DNA of 64,000 bases from Phytophthora hibernalis. Lineage: Eukaryota; Oomycota; Peronosporomycetes; Peronosporales; Peronosporaceae. Positions 22,803 through 34,044 of this stretch are shown here, in pieces; the first letter of the stretch is position 1; each line of letters opens with the position of its first letter. The position numbers and the translations under genes are program-made. The notes beneath the pieces were generated by a model. It was not told where the DNA came from, did no database searches, and was given only the letters and a program-made list of their open reading frames with translations. The DNA lies in the NCBI GenBank assembly GCA_012656075.1, contig JAAKBF010000393.1, positions 147,966 to 211,965 on the forward strand, read 5' to 3'.

Positions 22803-24840
22803 CACTAGTCGTACCACGCATTATAAAGATTAAACCCCGCAAACACCACCCAGGTGTCATGTGACCTGGCGGAGCTCGTGCTAGAGGGCTACACCTACTA
22901 CATGTATTGGTTGGTTGGGTCGAAACTGGAAGTTGAATGTAGCCATGTCGAGCTCAAACTTTTGCGCTTCGTGCAGCAGTGCCCCTGAAAGCGGAATTGC
23001 GCTTAGATGTAGTGCATGTAGTAGATTAGCACTACCGGCATAAGCGTTGTAGTTATAACGTTAGTGTATGGAAGTCAGTGGAAATTTTGGCTAGCGTTAG
23101 CTTACTTTTACGTGAACTTTACAAAAGGTAATTCTGTTGACTAAGATGCATGCATCAGATATCAGATGCAATAAGATCCTTCCACCCCTAAATATGATGC
23201 ATGCATCAAACCAACAGTACCCGCGTCATTATTCCGACACGAACGCCTGGGGCGAGAGGAAGAGGAAGTAGTGGAAGGCGCGTTTATGTAACAGTACAAT
23301 ATAAATTGCGGCAATATTTATAATTGCTTCACCAGGAATTGCAATTTTTATTATTGAGATGACGGCTGTTCAATACAATTTCATACTGAATTGGCGGACC
23401 TCTGGTGGTCACCCACAACCGTTTAGGTTGCTGAAACTAGTGAAAGATGGACTAACAGTGTGGGCTCGCAGTTTTGAGCTGAATTTCCATCAAACTCAAG
23501 CACCGATACCTCCAGTCTCAAAGTAGTCACCAGTGTCGCTGCCTAGCGGAATGTAAACTGTGGACACAAGCGATTGGGTGGAACTCACGCCTGAAAGCGA
23601 GTTGATGTGACATCAACTTCGCTACACTTTGTTGCTGCTCATTCTCAAATTCGCCAGCAAGTATACCAGCCCGGATATCCTCTACAATGTCGGTGACAAG
23701 TTTCATTGCAGCCCCTGACGCCAAAATCACTCCAGTCCCGGCCGCTTTCGAATCCGCAATTTCCATCGCGGTTGGAAACTCGAAAACGCCAGCTCTGGCG
23801 ATAACCTTTTCAGCTGCGTTGCGAAAGTGGCATCTTCAATTGCTGCACAGATTACTGGCCCTGGAGCTAGCGACGAACATAATACCGAGGAAAGCCACAA
23901 CAGCTCAAGCAACCCGAGCCTGAAATTGTCGTAATCGAAGAGATTGATCGTGGGAACCAGGAATTTAGAGGGACCCCACAGGATGACAAGGAGGCTGCCG
24001 GGGCCTTGGATAACGACGTGGATCGGGCGCGCAATAACTGGCTGGAGCTGCGAGCTCGTGTGCAAAGTGTCGACCCTCGAGTCTTTGCCTACAAAAAGAC
24101 CCCAAGTATCTGCAGCAGTGCGCGGAAGCTAAGCAGCGACGCGCCGCATTGACGCCTAGCGCCCCCGTTTGGCAGCCCTAATCAAAGACGATCGACCGAA
24201 AATTTACAGCCAACAGCGTCAGCCTCCCGCTGCAACCCGTAGACTCGCTGTAGAGTTGTTCTGTCATATACCACGAAATGAATTCAATCAAAATCATCTC
24301 ATCCTCTACAGAGCTTTCAACCAGCATAATGGAGCTACAGCCCATGCAAAGACAGACACGTCTGAAATCTCGATGACCAACCAATGCATTCATTCCAGCC
24401 ACCATGTATGGCGATAAGAACCATTCCACCGTCGTGCTGTGCTACCTGTAGAGCAATGCTGAGCACGATTGCGAGCACAAAACTCGTCTGTGGCTCGGAG
24501 CTCGTCGCACACAGATTGCACGGTTGCAGCGTTGTCGAACGTCAGCCGTGGGATCCTCCATCGCTTCGAACTGCAGTAGCGCCACCGAGACGCAAAAACT
24601 CATGAACGTCCTCGAGGCTCGTGAACTCGAGCACCTGAGTAAACCGTGCGTTATGAGATTGTCACCTGCGTGCTTCACCCCACATGAAATGAATCTGAAA
24701 TAAGTCGGTGCTCGTTTTACCGCTATTGATCATGTAGTTGAGCGTCGCAAACGCCATGATCAGCATTGCCATCACCGCTTTCGATTGTGCTCCCAGCAGA
24801 CGCGACGCAGCACCGCGCGACCACTTTCGCTTACGATCAT
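22803..24840. other. Spacer with weak coding remnants
   Basis: The first kilobase is AT-rich. On the plus strand 23925-24165 reads PEIVVIEEIDRGNQEF...NNWLELRARVQSVDPRVFAYKK, then one frame over KYLQQCAEAKQRRAAL. This looks like a decayed charged, helical protein, but I cannot name it. Nothing else convinces as a gene. Confidence 0.35.
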
Positions 24841-24846
24841 CAAAAC

Positions 24847-25251
24847 ATGTCGACCCCCGAGCCGCGCATTGACGATGACGGACACCGCCTGGTGCTGCAT
24901 CCTCCAACGGGTTTGCTCGTCAAAGTGCCGGTAGATACTCGCACCAGTGCACCCAGTAGTCCTCAGGACGAGCTTTTATGCAAGTACAAAGGTTCACGCT
25001 GCTCGCAACCTCGAAGTCTGAAACGCAACGGAGAGCTGCACAACCTGTGCGAACTTCACCGCGAGCGAGCGAAGGCCAACCAAGGTCGCTTCGATGCCAG
25101 ACTGCGACAACGACGGCAGCTAGACCAGGCCGAACCACCGTCCGAAGACGGTTTGGACCTCCCTGAACCGATCCCAGTGTCGGACAACTCCCCAACTCAA
25201 CCTTTGGACGAGTGGAAAGCGGACCTGCTACTGGAGACCTTCCAGGACTAG
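24847..25251 (+). CDS. Small Cys3His-motif protein (family copy 1)
   Basis: This 134-residue protein starts at the ATG before STPEPRIDDDGHRLVL, because relatives share the (I/V)D-x-D-G-x-x-LV motif at the N-terminus. The core is C-x6-C-x15-C-x2-H (CKYKGSRC ... LCELH), residues about 44-70, with the invariant KRNGELHNLC, then a basic KANQGRFDARLRQRR helix. An acidic tail ends in a hydrophobic helix (DEWKADLLLETFQD). The Cys3His pattern recalls the plant WRC zinc motif but with different spacing. A nuclear zinc-binding or DNA-binding adaptor is my inference. Three relatives lie within 13 kb. Confidence 0.8.
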   Translation: MSTPEPRIDDDGHRLVLHPPTGLLVKVPVDTRTSAPSSPQDELLCKYKGSRCSQPRSLKRNGELHNLCELHRERAKANQGRFDARLRQRRQLDQAEPPSEDGLDLPEPIPVSDNSPTQPLDEWKADLLLETFQD

Positions 25252-25988
25252 AGACCCCGTTACCAACTATCTAGATTCGTAGCTCCTGGTAGAGTAGTGC
25301 GTTCAATTCATCCGTTGAGTGTCTTGAATTGCTTCTTGTACTTCGACCGATTGACTCTGCCATGCTTTTGGACGGTGCAGGAGTCTGACTCATTGAGTCA
25401 ACACGACCCTAGACTCTACGCTAGAGAGCGAGGCACGCAGCGTGAAAATTTACAGAAGCGCGTCAACTCAAGTGCGGCCTGATCTTGATAACGTTGCCAG
25501 TGTATTGCCAGCTTGGGACTGTGTTCACGGGGATTTGCTCCGCTGCCTTCTGCAGGAAGATCGGAGACCGCTGTCGACGAGGTTCTGCCGGACCTCGGAC
25601 CTCGTGCGAGAGGTGGTACAGGGTGGCGGACTTTGCCGACCTGGTGGCGGGTGAGCTGCTGTCGCACGAGGTTTCTACCGACGCAGCGAAGCTCGTGACA
25701 GCCAAAACTCGCAACAATTTAGTCCAGTGCATGCAGCGCCACGCTGGACAAGGCGACAGTTCTTGTTAGTCATCACCATTTGTCAGCACTATCGGGTACC
25801 TCGAGCCTGGATCGGCGTGTTGCTCCATCACGCTGACTACATGTATTTAACTGAAGCCTTCGTCGGGCATCGACAGACAGCGGTCTCTTTCTCTCGAGGC
25901 CCGTCTCCCGCTCGGCCTACGTCAGTGCTCCCACCCCGAAGGCCGGAGGCTCCAGCACTCGCGATTTTCCACATCAGAGAGCAGGAAA
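25252..25988. other. Spacer between two Cys3His genes
   Basis: No gene is recognised. A minus frame of 89 codons (25463-25732) starts with a weak signal-like stretch (HWTKLLRVLAVTSFAAS), but an Arg breaks the hydrophobic core and there is no other support. TACATGTA occurs at 25838. Confidence 0.4.
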
Positions 25989-26510
25989 ATGGACCCGAAC
26001 CAACTGCGCGGCATCACCATCGACGACGATGGCCACAAACTCGTGCAGCTCGCCACAGGCCGCGTCGCGGTGCCGTTTGACCCGCTGTACGAGGCCGAGC
26101 GCGCCGCCGCAGCCGTCGCCGCCGCCACTGACCCGCCCGACGCACTGCGCTGCAAGTACAAAAGCACGCGCTGCATGAATGCGCGCGCCAAGAAGCGGAA
26201 CGGAGAGCTGCACAACTTCTGCCAGATGCACCGAGAACGCGCCAACCAGAACCAGCGCAACTCGGAGCTGCGCAAGCGGAGCAGCAAGCAGCCGCAGACG
26301 CGCAGTCGACGCAAAGGGTCCCACTCGAGTGCAGTTGAGGACAACCAGCAGGACGAGGACGAGAAGTTTGGCTATTTACCGTCCGATGCGAGTCCCATGA
26401 ACCTCCCAGAGCCGCTGCAGGAGTCCGACAGTCCACATCCTGGACCCACCTACGACGAATTAAAGGAGACCGCCATGCTGCTGAGCTTCCCAGACAGAGA
26501 CCGGGAGTGA
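25989..26510 (+). CDS. Small Cys3His-motif protein (family copy 2)
   Basis: This 173-residue protein is the closest relative of the gene at 24847 and lies on the same strand. The N-terminal motif is ITIDDDGHKLVQLATGRVAV. An Ala-rich helix leads to the core C-x6-C-x15-C-x2-H (CKYKSTRC ... FCQMH), with KKRNGELHNF and the following ERANQNQRNSELRKRS. A Ser/Asp-rich linker ends in YDELKETAMLLSFPD, which corresponds to the C-terminal helix of copy 1. The gene is uninterrupted. The conserved basic helix after the metal motif suggests nucleic-acid contact, and the short acidic-hydrophobic end looks like a protein-binding or activation helix. No function is established for this family to my knowledge. 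Confidence 0.85.
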   Translation: MDPNQLRGITIDDDGHKLVQLATGRVAVPFDPLYEAERAAAAVAAATDPPDALRCKYKSTRCMNARAKKRNGELHNFCQMHRERANQNQRNSELRKRSSKQPQTRSRRKGSHSSAVEDNQQDEDEKFGYLPSDASPMNLPEPLQESDSPHPGPTYDELKETAMLLSFPDRDRE

Positions 26511-26746
26511 GCGAGTATACAGGACTCTTCCAATTCACTCGTCAACGAGTACCCAAATTGTCCCTATGTGTCCCCATTTCGTCACGATTAGAAGATCATT
26601 TGCCTTGACCCGCAGGACGTTGCTACCAGCTGTCGCGGCTTCAACATGTCCTAAGTTGCTATAATCGTCCTTTTTAAAGTTGCATTATACGTACAAGACA
26701 CAAAAGAGAAGTACCGGACTTGCCCCATCCTGCGTGGTCCAAAATC

Positions 26747-27967
26747 ATGAGCGCGCCGTCCTGCCACCGAGCGTCCTACTCGCTCGACGAGAAGCGCCGC
26801 GTCCTGGAGCATCTGCGCGTCTCAGGACGCGTGCGCGACACCATCGATCACTTCTACCCGCAGCTGCCGCCCGAGAGCTACGACGGGCGGCGGCGCCTCG
26901 TCCTGAACTGGCGCCGCAATGCGCGCGAGATCCTGCAGGGCGCCTCCACACGCCAAGGAGCCGCCAGGAAGCGGATGCGCAGGCCAAAGAACCAAAAACC
27001 CAAACCGCCGCGTCCTAGGGGTCTCGAACCTGAAATGGAGCAGCAGGACGAACCCAGTTCGGCCGAAAATGAGTACGAAGTGGACGACTTCGAGCCCATT
27101 TTTCTCAAACGAGGTCGACCCAGCACGAAGGAGACCCAAATAAGACCGGACGAGACTCAAATAAGAGCCCAATTTCAGGACGAGGACCAATTTCAGGATG
27201 AAGACCGATTTCAGGATGAAGAGCAGGACGGCATCCAGGACCTGATTGCCAGTGCCGTGGAGCAGTCCCTGACGAAGCAGTCGCAGCTGCGTGCAGAAGA
27301 GGAGGCTGAGATGGTCTCAGGATCAGAATTTGGTAACGACCAGGACCTAGACGAAGGAAAAAACGACGACTTGGACCTGAACAGTGAAGACACCAACTCA
27401 GTGGAGACCAAACCTGCAAAATTCACGAGACGCTCCTTCTCTCTGGACGAGAAACGGCGCGTCCTGGAACATTTGGCCAAGGCCAAAAATGTCCGCGAGA
27501 CCATCGACAAGTTTTATCCAAACCTGCCGCCCGAAGAATTCAAGACGCGCCGTAGGACGATCTGGCGGTGGAGGAAAAGCGCCGAGCAGATCTTGGCCGG
27601 CTGCGCGGACGACAAGGCCAGTGCGAGGAAGAAAATGCGGCCCCGGGGGATCGTCTGCCACCGAGCACCGAGACATGTGGAGCCGCAGGACGTGGTCGAT
27701 CGGCTGCTCACAACGGCCAAGAAGTCGGAGCTGAAGAGGAAAGGCAGCCGAGTGCTCAGACCAGCCCCACCTACGCCAGGATTGTTACCAGAGCGGCAGG
27801 TTGACTCGCTTGTGTTTTCTGCGCTGGGTTTGCCTCCCACGACGCAGTTTCCGCTCATTCTGCCGGCTCCAACGAGTTCGAGTGAGGTGGTACCAGCTGC
27901 GACTGCTGCGCCGACGATGAGGTCTTTGAAGCACGGCGAAGCGATATTCGCAATTCGCCGACGATGA
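26747..27967 (+). CDS. Protein with two CENP-B/transposase-type helix-turn-helix units
   Basis: The start at 26747 (MSAPSCHRAS) is preferred over an upstream Met because the first domain begins just after it. Two similar 60-residue units occur at residues about 11-75 and 229-295. Both contain SLDEKRRVLEHL, R(D/E)TID(H/K)FYP, LPPE and a final W(R)R-K/N-x-A-x-(E)-I-L helix, followed by a basic K/R-rich tail. This is the layout of Psq/CENP-B-like HTH domains used by pogo-type transposases and proteins derived from them. Between the units is an acidic linker with (Q/R)FQDED repeats. The tail is Pro-rich, and no DDE transposase domain follows. An uninterrupted 406-residue frame suggests a host DNA-binding protein, perhaps domesticated. 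Confidence 0.8.
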   Translation: MSAPSCHRASYSLDEKRRVLEHLRVSGRVRDTIDHFYPQLPPESYDGRRRLVLNWRRNAREILQGASTRQGAARKRMRRPKNQKPKPPRPRGLEPEMEQQDEPSSAENEYEVDDFEPIFLKRGRPSTKETQIRPDETQIRAQFQDEDQFQDEDRFQDEEQDGIQDLIASAVEQSLTKQSQLRAEEEAEMVSGSEFGNDQDLDEGKNDDLDLNSEDTNSVETKPAKFTRRSFSLDEKRRVLEHLAKAKNVRETIDKFYPNLPPEEFKTRRRTIWRWRKSAEQILAGCADDKASARKKMRPRGIVCHRAPRHVEPQDVVDRLLTTAKKSELKRKGSRVLRPAPPTPGLLPERQVDSLVFSALGLPPTTQFPLILPAPTSSSEVVPAATAAPTMRSLKHGEAIFAIRRR

Positions 27968-28046
27968 TTTTTCACAATGTGAAGTTCATTCAGCGAGGAA
28001 CAGGTTGTACATGTATTGCTATCTGATTAATCTAACGTGTGTCGTC
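27968..28046. other. Convergent gene ends
   Basis: Only about 80 bp separate the end of the HTH gene from the end of the minus-strand membrane protein gene. TACATGTA sits at 28008-28015. Confidence 0.6.
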
Positions 28047-29924
28047 TTAAGACGTTAGGTCTTGCGGCTTGGTCACGCTCTTAGGTTTCTCTGGAATTAC
28101 AGCCTGCCGATTCGACTCGAGTGTCGTTGCAAGCCACGGAGCTTGGTCGGGGTTTAATACTACGATCGTCTTCATGCGCTTTGGTGGCTCTATTGGCTCA
28201 GCCGGTGCTGGCTCCGGCAGAATGCTCCCACGATGTGCTACCCCTAGATCGGTTGATCTGACCGCATTGTCGGCTTGGGACAGCATGGGCTGAAGTAGGC
28301 GGCCGAATCGACGGCATCGGAAGGTGTAGCCCAGCGCGATGAACAGAAGTAGCGTGAGACCCTCATCCGCCACGAACGACGTCCATTCGGACGAGTGATG
28401 CGTGGCGTCGTTAACGAGCCTCACAATGCCCAAGATGCAGGACAAGAAAATGTACGCTGCCAGCAACGCACGGAAGTGGTGGAACAGCTTGAACTTCGTG
28501 TACACAGGCGTCAGTTGGGGGTCCAGATCGAGCTGGCGCACCATCGCTAGCTGGTATTTGAGCATATTCAGGTTGAACGCCGAATTGTACCAGACCATGA
28601 ACACAACGCAAGCCCAAGAAAGGCCCCAAACAATCACAACAGCCATCTGCTTGTCGGTTGCATGCTTGAGAATGGCGAAGGATCCTGCCCAACTCAGCGT
28701 CACGAATCGGATCCACTGAACTTCGCGCGGGACTAACGAAGGACGCGTTATTTTCCAGCCTTTCGCGATGACGACTATTACCTCTGCAAACACTGCAAGT
28801 GCTAGTAGCTGAGCCAATAATGTGGCATTCTGAACGAGGCTGCGAGCTGTGCCTGCAAGCTTGTCTTCAGCGTAGAGATCTCCGAAAGTCAGGACCGAGT
28901 ACAGCATTTGGGTGATTGGTATGAATTTCATCTTGTGCTGGAGCTCAACGACAGCATCGCGTGCTGCTGCGCGGATATGCACGACCCACACAAACGAGGT
29001 GATGCCCCAGATGAGCGTACTCAACCCGTAGGAAATCGCCTGGAAATTTGTCGTTTTGCCCAGGCAGTCTCCCTGTGAGTTGCACAGATTCATCGACACG
29101 GTGCCTCGAATCGTTGGAGGCAGGGGCGGTGAGATTGTACACCCTTCGTCCTCCGCTAAACCTGAAATGTAGCTAGTGTACGACATCGGGTAATTCTTCG
29201 GGCAGTAAAAGCACGAATCCTTGTGGCCGACGCCCGGAGGATTCTTCAGACAGGATCGAAGGATTCCAGCCTGACCGCCCATGGTTTCACATGAATCAAT
29301 GAAGAAAATCACATTTCTCGAGCTGCTGCTACTTGATCTGGAGTCTCTTTTGTCGCCATCTGCACTCCGAGAAAGCAGTGAATACGATGTCGGGGTCATT
29401 CCGGTCATGGAACCCGTCACAACCTTGAAGGACTGGTACACAAATTCATCCGAAGATTCGTCTTCAAGCGGGAAGGACTGACAGTAATAATCTAGCGTGC
29501 GGTTTGTCATCGCGCAGTACGACGGAACGTGGATCTTGGATATACTGTCATCATTCGGCGGCAAGTCAAGAAATTCTCTTACTGCATCGCCCTCGCACGC
29601 AAGCAGGTAAAGCATATCGCGTCCTTCATCAACTTGGGGAACCGCGATGGTTAGCAGGATACTCAGTGCGATCTCAAAGCTTCCATCATCTCCGAGATCA
29701 TATTCAGCCAGATACTGCAGGCGCGAGGAGTAACTCTCTACGGTCACTTGGTGGTAGTAGTCCGGATCGTTGGAAGATGTTAAAGGTGTAGATGTGTACG
29801 GCATGGTCATGTCTGCTTGTGCGACGGGTAAACTGGTAATGCCGAGCAACGCGAGTACCACTAATCCTATCAAAGATCTGTGGTCATTGGAATGCCGCCG
29901 TTTTGAGATGCTTTGAGTCGACAT
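28047..29924 (-). CDS. Seven-helix membrane protein with large extracellular domain
   Basis: The start at 29924 (MSTQSISKRR) places a signal sequence (LIGLVVLALLGITSLPVAQA) near the N-terminus; an upstream Met would add 66 residues and bury it. A lumenal/extracellular domain of about 270 residues contains paired cysteines (SYCAMTNRTLDYYCQSF, SCFYCPKNYP) and N-glycosylation sites. Seven hydrophobic helices follow from about residue 295, for example LSTLIWGITSFVWVVHI and LLAQLLALAVFAEVIVVIA, with a cytosolic tail. The layout (signal, disulfide-rich ectodomain, 7TM) resembles the GOST/GPR107-type and other single-module receptors. Similarity is by architecture, so the family is not certain. A broken relative lies divergently at 32184. 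Confidence 0.75.
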   Translation of the reverse strand: MSTQSISKRRHSNDHRSLIGLVVLALLGITSLPVAQADMTMPYTSTPLTSSNDPDYYHQVTVESYSSRLQYLAEYDLGDDGSFEIALSILLTIAVPQVDEGRDMLYLLACEGDAVREFLDLPPNDDSISKIHVPSYCAMTNRTLDYYCQSFPLEDESSDEFVYQSFKVVTGSMTGMTPTSYSLLSRSADGDKRDSRSSSSSSRNVIFFIDSCETMGGQAGILRSCLKNPPGVGHKDSCFYCPKNYPMSYTSYISGLAEDEGCTISPPLPPTIRGTVSMNLCNSQGDCLGKTTNFQAISYGLSTLIWGITSFVWVVHIRAAARDAVVELQHKMKFIPITQMLYSVLTFGDLYAEDKLAGTARSLVQNATLLAQLLALAVFAEVIVVIAKGWKITRPSLVPREVQWIRFVTLSWAGSFAILKHATDKQMAVVIVWGLSWACVVFMVWYNSAFNLNMLKYQLAMVRQLDLDPQLTPVYTKFKLFHHFRALLAAYIFLSCILGIVRLVNDATHHSSEWTSFVADEGLTLLLFIALGYTFRCRRFGRLLQPMLSQADNAVRSTDLGVAHRGSILPEPAPAEPIEPPKRMKTIVVLNPDQAPWLATTLESNRQAVIPEKPKSVTKPQDLTS

Positions 29925-32183
29925 CGCTGCTGAATCAACTATCAGCAGTGCTGATAGCTCTAATACTGCTGATTTTGTGATGATAACGATGTTTGGCGAA
30001 TGCTCGAGGACGACACTGGTCGAGTGCAGATGACAGGTGAAGATCAAGTAAAAATAGGAAATGAGCCCGGAGCTCTCACGCGGGTTGCTTGGGACGTCGT
30101 TTATAGTTCCAACCCCATTCACTGCTAGCTCTTGTCAGCCCTTCTGATCTAGTATTAGCTGGACGAATGGTGGGGCTATGGGTGTACGTGTGAACTTCGC
30201 TGCATATTTTGATCATTTTGCCGTATTCAAAGAAGGACACTACCGGTACAGTCAGATCATGAATTCACTTGCGCTTCGTTTAAAGTGAAAAGTAATGAGA
30301 CGGCTACCCAATCGGCTGAGAAGTTGTGGTGCTCCGAATCAAAAAGATAACTTGAAAAGGGAGGAGCATCATACTAACATAGTCGGTAGAAGTGGCGCCC
30401 TTCAAATTCGCATGGGGTGATTCACTTGCTGTGCATGAGGGGTCATTCTGGCCGGTTGTCAAACTAGCACATCGAGATTCCCTCCATGCGAGAATTTGGC
30501 GTTCATGGTGACGGTTGTGGATTGTACTGGTGCTATCTTGGAGCAATCCAGAGTCACTGTGTAAACTTTAATTTCTGCAATCTATTGCGATGGCTATCAT
30601 CTCGAGTGTTGGTGCTACTGCGTTCGCGATTATAAAACGATGAAGTGTTTTGCTGGGTTTCCACTGTTTCATGTTGTTCCAGTGCAGTTTGTTATGCTGG
30701 TGGCGTGCTTCATAATCTTCTTTGGTCGCAATTTGTGTCAGGATGAGGTCCTGCACAATTATTTGCAGAGCTGCAGAGCGCTCATCAATCTGGCGTATCT
30801 ACGGCTTCACGCAACGTTTCTATCCGGATACCTTGAGCGTCTTATTGTGATCGTGAATTTGTTACAGAACGTATAACGTGGGCGCTTTCAGCACGGTCTA
30901 CTTCTCAAGTTCCGTGCATAACTCAAAATCCATCGCTACGATGCGATGTGGTTCGAAGAATACAATATTGATTCACCGACTGGGATTGGATAGGTTATCG
31001 AAGAAGATGCAGACACCCCACCTACAGTTTCGGTGTTCCAGTGTTAACTCTTGACGACCACAACAAGCACACTGTTGACAATGCCACCTATACATCTAAC
31101 CCACGTCAAAGCAAAGCCCCCCTCGCAGAATGTTCTTGAAAATGTTAAGAGCACCCGTACTCCGCATTACTCTTCACGTTCTATTGCTGGAACAAAGTGA
31201 TCCCAGTGACAGCAGCTTTGAATGACGGCATGCGCTACTCGATATTGAAACCAAGTTCCATGCTGGCGCACTACTGCATTTAATTAGCTTGTCATCGGAT
31301 TTGTCCTCTCTGCGTTTGCCATCCTGCGTGTTACTACGCAGGTCGGGCCTACTCGGTCTTGGTCAATATGCGAGAGCATTACTGAGTCTTGCGTCGAGTG
31401 TACGAGCTTTTCGTAAGCTATCAAGTCAAACTACGCGGCGTGCCAATGATTCCACCCGAAGCTGGCTCCAGTGCAAACAAATTGTTCTGGGCCCGCAATT
31501 ACGTGTCCGCTTAACAGTATTACGTGTCCGTTGTGTTGACGACTCTCGCCATCATAGAACAGCCCCGAGTCATTTTTCCAGGTTTGAAGATTACAGCAAC
31601 TCAAAGTATTGTGGTATCCTTCATCTCAAGTGCTGGCTCAGTTGCTCTCACGATCTAAATGGCTAGTACCATTGGCTTTCCCACACATTCCTCGCGTGGA
31701 TATCGATTAAAGATCTTCGCGACCTGATGAGGAGCGTGGTAATGCTGCAGCAAGGCCGAGTTGGTGTCTTTCTGTTGCATCTGCTCTCTTTCGTGCTCGA
31801 TCACGGGCGGGTCATGGTGCAGACTAGCATGCTCCTACCACTTTTCTACAGTTCAAAACTCGTTGGAACACAATGGCACGCGCGCACTTCGAGGGAATAA
31901 TACTCCTCTGTGTTCTCATTTTCTTACGTAGGAGCTGACTTCAGTTGGTCAATTACTTGGCTTAAGCATTCACACAACTTAGTTAAGATGCACAACACTA
32001 ACTGTCGTAACAAAACCTGAGTTCGCTGCTGCTTATGTTTCAAAGCTACATGGAAATGAGTATTGCTTTTCATTCATGTACGGTCAACGGCACGCAACCA
32101 AATTATCGACGTATAAATGCAATGGCGTATTTATACTTACTTATCGTGACTCGTTCCAGCTCCAGTCAGAAAAGAAAACCACA
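29925..32183. other. Spacer between divergent membrane protein genes, with membrane-gene scraps
   Basis: Two plus-strand segments, 30573-30720 and 31588-31650, encode similar hydrophobic stretches (LQSIAMAIISSVGATAFAI and TQSIVVSFISSAGSVALTI). These look like remnants of one multi-helix membrane protein family present twice. Stops and frame changes follow both, and no intact gene is found. TACCGGTA lies at 30241. Confidence 0.4.
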
Positions 32184-34044
32184 ATGCAGTCATGTTGGCG
32201 TGCAGCGATGAGCCCGGTATTTGCATTAACAATTATACTGCTGACTTGCTTGATTCCTACTAGAGTTTCAGCCTCGGCAGCTTTCACGACGCTATTCGGT
32301 CGGTCCGATTATCATCATCAAGTGACGCTAGGTAGCAGTTTCTCCCCGGTGGAATTCCTCGCAGCGTTCGACCTGGGGAATAACGGAACTTTCGACGTCA
32401 TGTTTGATGTTAAATTCACAATGGACACCATTGACGATGGCGACGATCGTGTCATGCTCTACCTACTGGCGTGTGACGAAAGAGCCACAACTTTACTCAA
32501 TCTCCCCTCGAACTCTAGTGCGAACACCAACGGCACTTTGATACCCCGTACTGCGCCATGGCCAACCACACTCTTGACTACTACTGTCAATCATTTCCAT
32601 TAGAGAACGAGTCGCCTGACAGTCTCGTCTATCAATCCAGCAAAACAATCAGCGGTTCAATGGATAATGCCACCACTCAACCGGAGTTTATGAAACTCGG
32701 TGGAAGCAACTCAACCAAGTTTACTTTCTACATCGACGCGTGCGAGCTGGTGGGCGGAGATAAGGGTATTCTCCGGTCGTGTCTTGAACACCCTCCGCCG
32801 GCACCGCACACTTACTATTCATCGTGTTTTTACTGTCCACACAACTATCCCGACCGAACGGAAGCAGAAGATAAACGCTGGTTGCAAGAATGTGTGACCC
32901 CGCCTGCCATTTGGGAGCCGGTGAAAGGAACTGTTGCCATGGAGTTGTGTACGGCGGATGACCACTGCCTGTGGGAAACAAATAGTTACTTGATCGGGTT
33001 CTACGCCGCCAGCACTGTTTTGTGGGGAGCGGGCTGCTTAATTTGGTTGTGGCATATGGGCATAGCTCCTGCAGGGTCTGTAGTGGCCTTGCACTTCAAG
33101 TTGTTGACTGTCCCGATAACACAAGTAATCTACACGGCGCTCTCTTTCGCAGCAAAACACACTGCGGGGCAGTTTGCAAGTCCGAATTTCAATATGATCG
33201 CGATAGCAGCATTGGTAGCGCAAGTTGTGGCGCTGACAGTTTCGGGCGAGGTGGCGTTATTCATTGCGGGGGCTGGGGCATCACGCAAGCAGCTTTGGAT
33301 AGAGTCGACGTCATTCGGGTTCGTTGCGTAGTGGTAGAATGGGCACTCGCCTTCGTGGTGCTGAAACAGCTTGAAGTGAACAATATCGGCATCGCGGTCA
33401 TCTGGGGAATCTCCTGGTTCTCAATCATGTTCTTGATTCACTACTACGGGACTGCAAATTTGAAAATGCTTCGACTGAGGTACAGAATCGGAGAGCAAGC
33501 CAATATTGACACTTCGTTAGTCATGTGGAAAGGTACATTGTTCCTTCACTACCGTCGGCTACAGAAAGGCTTCATCTTCATCGCTACACTTACCGCACTG
33601 GCCGGATCGAACAACCACTGGCAAATTTGGGGGTGGATTTCAGTACAGGGCCACGAAATCCTCACCTTCCTCTTGTATGCTGCTCTCGCCTACATCTGCC
33701 GGTGTCAACAGTTTCGCTTTAGTGAGTTGGAAAATCTGGAAATTGATGTGGGTGGAGACACCGAGGGAGCTGCAAGAGCTCAAGATAACGCTTCAACTGA
33801 TCCCGTTAGCAGCTCGAATGTTATACCGGTGATTGAAGAAGCGGTACTGAAGCGTAAGAAAGTCGCGACAGCACTGATACTCAATCCAGACAAGAGTATA
33901 ATGCTAGGAACAGCTTACGATATTGAGAAGCCAGCCAGTACTGTTATTTCTCTAAAGAAAGAGAGCGAAGTACGGGCAACGTTTGATGCCAGCGGGGTGA
34001 AAACTCGGCACCAAGTGAACAAGCTAGTAGAACTTAAAGCGTAG
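32184..34044 (+). CDS. Paralogue of the seven-helix membrane protein, with two frame changes
   Basis: The start at 32184 (MQSCWRAAMS) gives a signal sequence, PVFALTIILLTCLIPTRVSA. The protein then parallels the gene at 28047-29924 throughout: YHHQVTLGSSFSPVEFLAAFDLG, YCAMANHTLDYYCQSFPLE, SCFYCPHNYP, seven helices, and a final tail sharing (A/V)(L/V)(I/V)LNPD. One-base frame changes occur near 32545 (at TACCCCG) and near 33270 (at the GCGGGGG run). Otherwise the reading is clean, which is unusual for an old pseudogene. Recent inactivation or homopolymer sequencing errors both fit. The protein identity to its partner is moderate, so the duplication is not recent. Confidence 0.7.

Noticed and set aside
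25463..25732. Possible small secreted protein on the minus strand
   Set aside because: The hydrophobic N-terminal stretch is broken by Arg, no RXLR or Cys pattern follows, and no relative is visible in the window.
28047..30122. Longer start (30122) for the seven-helix protein
   Set aside because: It would place 66 residues ahead of the signal sequence; the start at 29924 gives a normal signal peptide, as in the paralogue at 32184.
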